Shown piece after piece: positions 61,529 to 64,000 of a DNA stretch of 64,000 nt (position 1 is its first letter; every line of letters begins with the position of its first letter). Below the pieces are notes generated by a model that was given only the letters and a program-made list of their open reading frames with translations, had not been told where the DNA came from and made no database searches. The DNA lies in the NCBI GenBank assembly GCA_963573315.1, contig OY752147.1, forward strand, positions 1,674,001 through 1,738,000. Direction: 5' to 3'. Source of the DNA: Entomortierella parvispora. Its lineage: Eukaryota > Mortierellomycota > Mortierellomycetes > Mortierellales > Mortierellaceae. Both the position numbers and the translations under genes were made by a program.

Positions 61529-62222
61529 CATTGGTCAGCCATGTGAGAGATGAAAGAGATGGAGAGAAGAGATGAAAAGTGATGATGATGAGGACAGTTG
61601 ACTGGGATGCACCTGTATGCCAGTGTGCGAGGACATGTCCACAAGCGTAAAAATGGGGGCTGTTGCCCGCACTGCATCACTCCCTCGCTTCCTGCCCGTG
61701 TGCACACCATTTGCACCTTCGCCTTGCTCCACTCTTGTCCCCACTCCTATTCCGCTGTGCGCCTGCCCCTGTTCTGCCCTGTGTCTGTTCTGCCCTGTTT
61801 GTTATCTTCGCCGCCCGTGTCATCTCTTTCCTTGTTCGCTTCGCTCCTCCCTTCCTTCCTTCTCCCACCCTCCCTCCCTTCTCTCCCTCCCTCCCTCTCC
61901 CCCCACCCCTTGGTCCCTCCTTCTCTCTCACTCTCTTTCACCCACTCACCCTCGTTCTTCCCTTTACCTTTTCCATCTAGTCTTGATTTCTCTCTTTTCT
62001 GCCCATCTGCCCGCCTGTCTCTCTGTCTATCATCCGTTTTTTTGCATCTCTTTTATTCATCATTCATCAATACATTGCACCACATTACTTCATTCTTTCG
62101 TATCCACCTCTCCCTTTGCTGTGTCCTTTTCCTTGTCTTATCCCTCCTCTCACTCTCTCACTCTTTCTCACACATTTTCACAACTTCTGTCTTTCCCTCT
62201 GTCCTTCTCTCTTTCTCATCCT

Positions 62223-62276
62223 TTCTTCTTCTTCTTCTTCTTCTTCTTCTTCTTCTTCTTCTTCTTCTTCTTCTTC
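62223..62276 (+). repeat. (TTC)n microsatellite in 5' UTR
   Basis: About 18 TTC units ending 13 bp before the ATG at 62289. Followed within the coding sequence by a CAG/CAA tract encoding polyglutamine. Confidence 0.95.
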
Positions 62277-62288
62277 GACAAATCCACC

Positions 62289-62315
62289 ATGGCCTTCTAC
62301 GACCAGCTTACTGTT

Positions 62316-62347
<32 letters not shown>

Positions 62348-64000
62348 GCAACAGCAGCAGCAACACCACTTAATTCAGCTGCAGCAGCAACAACTCCATC
62401 AGCAACATCAACTCCATCAGCTTCAACAACAGCCACCGTTCGGCATTGCCGACATGCGCACGTCTTTGTGGTATGCAACACTACTTCTGGGTTTATTCTC
62501 TATGCCGAAATCCATCTTTAATATCGCCTTCAAAGTCCTGACCGATTGTAATATATCTTCTTTGGTAGGATGGGAGAATTAGACCCGTGGATGGATGAAA
62601 ACTGGATTCGTGGCGCATGGTACGGTGTTGGCGAACAGGTCTCGGTCAAACTGATTCGCGATAAATTCACAGGGCAAGTATCTTTCAATTTTTGTAGTCC
62701 ACTGCTGGTTTGCTGTCATGAGGCTAACTTGCCCTCCCTATCCCCATCTAGAACTAGTGCTGGTTACTGTTTTGTCGAGCTAGTCAGTCCTGCGGCGGCT
62801 ACCAAGGCTATCAACACCCTGAATGGCATGGTTATCCCAGGCTCCAACAAGGTCTTCAAGCTTAATTGGGCAACAGGAGGCGGCATGGCATCTGCTTCGT
62901 ACGTGACCCTGTTTCTTTGTATCGTGCTTCGTGCAATGGCTGTGCCTCCGGGTAAACATGCTAGATTGAGAACAACCGCGGTCTAACCTTGCAACCCCTT
63001 TCTTCCGATAGTGGTCCTGGTACTGGACAGGAGTTTTCAGTGTTTGTAGGCGACCTGTCTCCAGAAGTGACAGAATTTATGTTGGCGGTATGCGCGTTTT
63101 GGTTCGCAAGATTCATCCTCGGGGTTGCGTTATTTGTGTTTCTGTGCGTGCTAACATGTTCTCATGGTCTCTCACAATCTAGTCAAAGTTTCAGGAACGG
63201 TACATGTCCTGCAGATCTGCAAAAATTATGACAGATGCGACTACAGGAGTCTCGCGAGGTTTGTTGCGCGGCTTGACGTTCGGAGCATGTTATGCTCGAC
63301 TTATGGTGGAAATTTCCATTTGTATTCCAACTCACGAACCCCTTTGAACGACTAGGTTATGGATTTGTTCGATTCGGCGATGAAAGCGAGCAGATACGCG
63401 CGCTTCATGAGATGCAAGGGGTGTTTTGTGGCAGTCGCCCTATTCGAATCTCAATGGCGACACCAAAGAATAAGATGCCGTCGGGTGGAATGGTTGGCGC
63501 AGGAGCAGCACCAGGGAGCGTGGGCCCTATCGGGAGTATGGGCGGCATGGGCGGCATGGGCTCAAACATGAGCATGGGTATGTCGCCTACTGGCTATAAA
63601 TTCAACCCTCCGCTACAGTCAAGCAGCCCCCAGCATGGGACCAACCAATACAACGACCCAAACAATACTACTGTCTTTGTTGGAGGGCTTTCCGGAGTGA
63701 GCCATGAGGATGAGCTTAGGAATGCATTTGCGTCCTTTGGCGAGATTACCTACGTGAAAATCCCTCCAGGCAAGGGCTGTGGATTCGTCCAGTTCGTTCA
63801 CCGTCAGAGTGCAGAAATGGCCATCAACCAGATGAATGGCTACCAGATCGGTATGTTAAATGAAACGACGTGCATATCAAAGCGAGGCAGGATCTGTTTT
63901 TAACAGCAACATTTCATATCCTAAGGTAATTCGCGGGTTCGCCTCTCCTGGGGCCGTGCCCAGAGCGAGAACAAGCAACCGCCAATGTCGCCGCACGGTC
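62289..64000 (+). CDS. Three-RRM RNA-binding protein (Nam8/TRNAU1AP/Csx1-like), 3' end outside window
   Basis: Exons 62289-62470, 62569-62673, 62752-62898, 63012-63087, 63183-63258, 63356-63850, 63926-64000+. After a polyglutamine N-terminus the first RRM reads TSLWMGELDPWMDENWI...YCFVEL, the characteristic start of the Nam8/TRNAU1AP family. RRM2 has FSVFVGDLSPEVTE and GYGFVRFGDESEQIRAL. A Gly/Met-rich linker leads to RRM3 (TTVFVGGLSGVSHEDELRNAF, KGCGFVQFVHRQSAEMAI, RVRLSWGRAQ). These proteins act in U1 snRNP-linked splicing or mRNA stability. Intron 62674-62751 begins with GC (GG|GCAAGT), a GC-AG intron. All other introns are GT-AG and all phases agree. RRM2 is split by two introns. Confidence 0.92.

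Larger units (their letters stand above)
60018..62288. other. Divergent intergenic region with homopolymer and CT-rich leader
   Basis: 2.3 kb. Next to the ABC gene it is purine-rich on the plus strand (leader of the minus-strand gene). A run of about 28 T is at 61501-61528. From 61790 to 62288 the plus strand is almost wholly pyrimidine, ending in a (TTC)n microsatellite just before the ATG, consistent with a long CT-rich 5' UTR. Small frames in 60800-61450 are not convincing. Confidence 0.6.

Noticed and set aside
61617-62288. N-terminal extension of the RRM protein through the CT-rich region
   Set aside because: The frame is open only because the DNA is pyrimidine-rich (poly-Ser/Phe/Leu). 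The ATG at 62289 has a good context (CCACCATGG) and begins the recognisable protein.

Overview
This window is nuclear DNA from a filamentous fungus. Genes lie on both strands, most are split by short GT-AG introns (about 50-100 nt, some 400-700 nt), start codons are ATG, and there are no bacterial operons. The gene content suggests an early-diverging (Mucoromycota/Mortierellomycota-type) fungus. It combines a fungal chitin-glucan transglycosylase (CBM18-GH16) with a Rab geranylgeranyltransferase alpha subunit that keeps the animal-like insert and leucine-rich repeats, and with a DDX59-type helicase, which I believe is uncommon in Dikarya. The taxonomic placement is inference.

Layout. 1-2464: the 5' part of a low-complexity protein of unknown function (minus strand, runs off the window). 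2465-6613: non-coding. 6614-8779: a type I membrane protein with a Kre9/Knh1-like ectodomain (+). 9067-10052: a POF1-type nicotinamide-nucleotide adenylyltransferase (-). 11267-12505: a secreted LPMO-like protein (+). 12687-20351: a long ten-exon gene of the DUF1765/UPF0592 type (-), which appears as two or three genes unless it is spliced. 21614-25628: a GH5 subfamily-12 glucosylceramide/steryl-glucoside hydrolase ending in a CaaX box (-). 26271-27829: CBM18-GH16 with a transmembrane tail (-). 28296-29678: COQ2 (-). 29817-31822: a DDX59-like helicase with DEVD in place of DEAD (-). 32188-34368: an unrecognised five-exon gene (+).

34434-46070 is a retroelement-rich inverted duplication built around four identical tRNA-Pro(AGG) genes. 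Two pairs of divergent tRNA genes share a 120-bp spacer. LTR elements have entered between them at one target, GGGA, exactly 16 bp upstream of the mature tRNA. The left pair holds two solo LTRs of different families (B1 and C). The right pair holds a complete Ty3/Gypsy element with identical LTRs, followed by another B solo LTR. A 411-bp TIR element with 9-bp target duplications sits outside the left tRNA, and the right arm keeps the matching empty site. LTR C contains three hairpins that show compensatory base changes.

46198-48531: a paralogue of the 6614 gene (-). 50308-51323: a mitochondrial-type rhodanese (-). 51625-53612: PEX3 (-), divergent from 54046-56694, the RabGGTase alpha subunit (+). 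56877-60017: an ADP1-like ABCG half-transporter with EGF-like modules (-). 62289-64000: a three-RRM Nam8/TRNAU1AP-like RNA-binding protein (+, runs off the window).

Several genes fit cell-wall and membrane-lipid work (two Kre9-like receptors, GH16, LPMO-like, GH5_12). They are interspersed with ordinary housekeeping genes and are not an operon-like cluster. Exon boundaries were derived by hand from splice consensus and reading phase.
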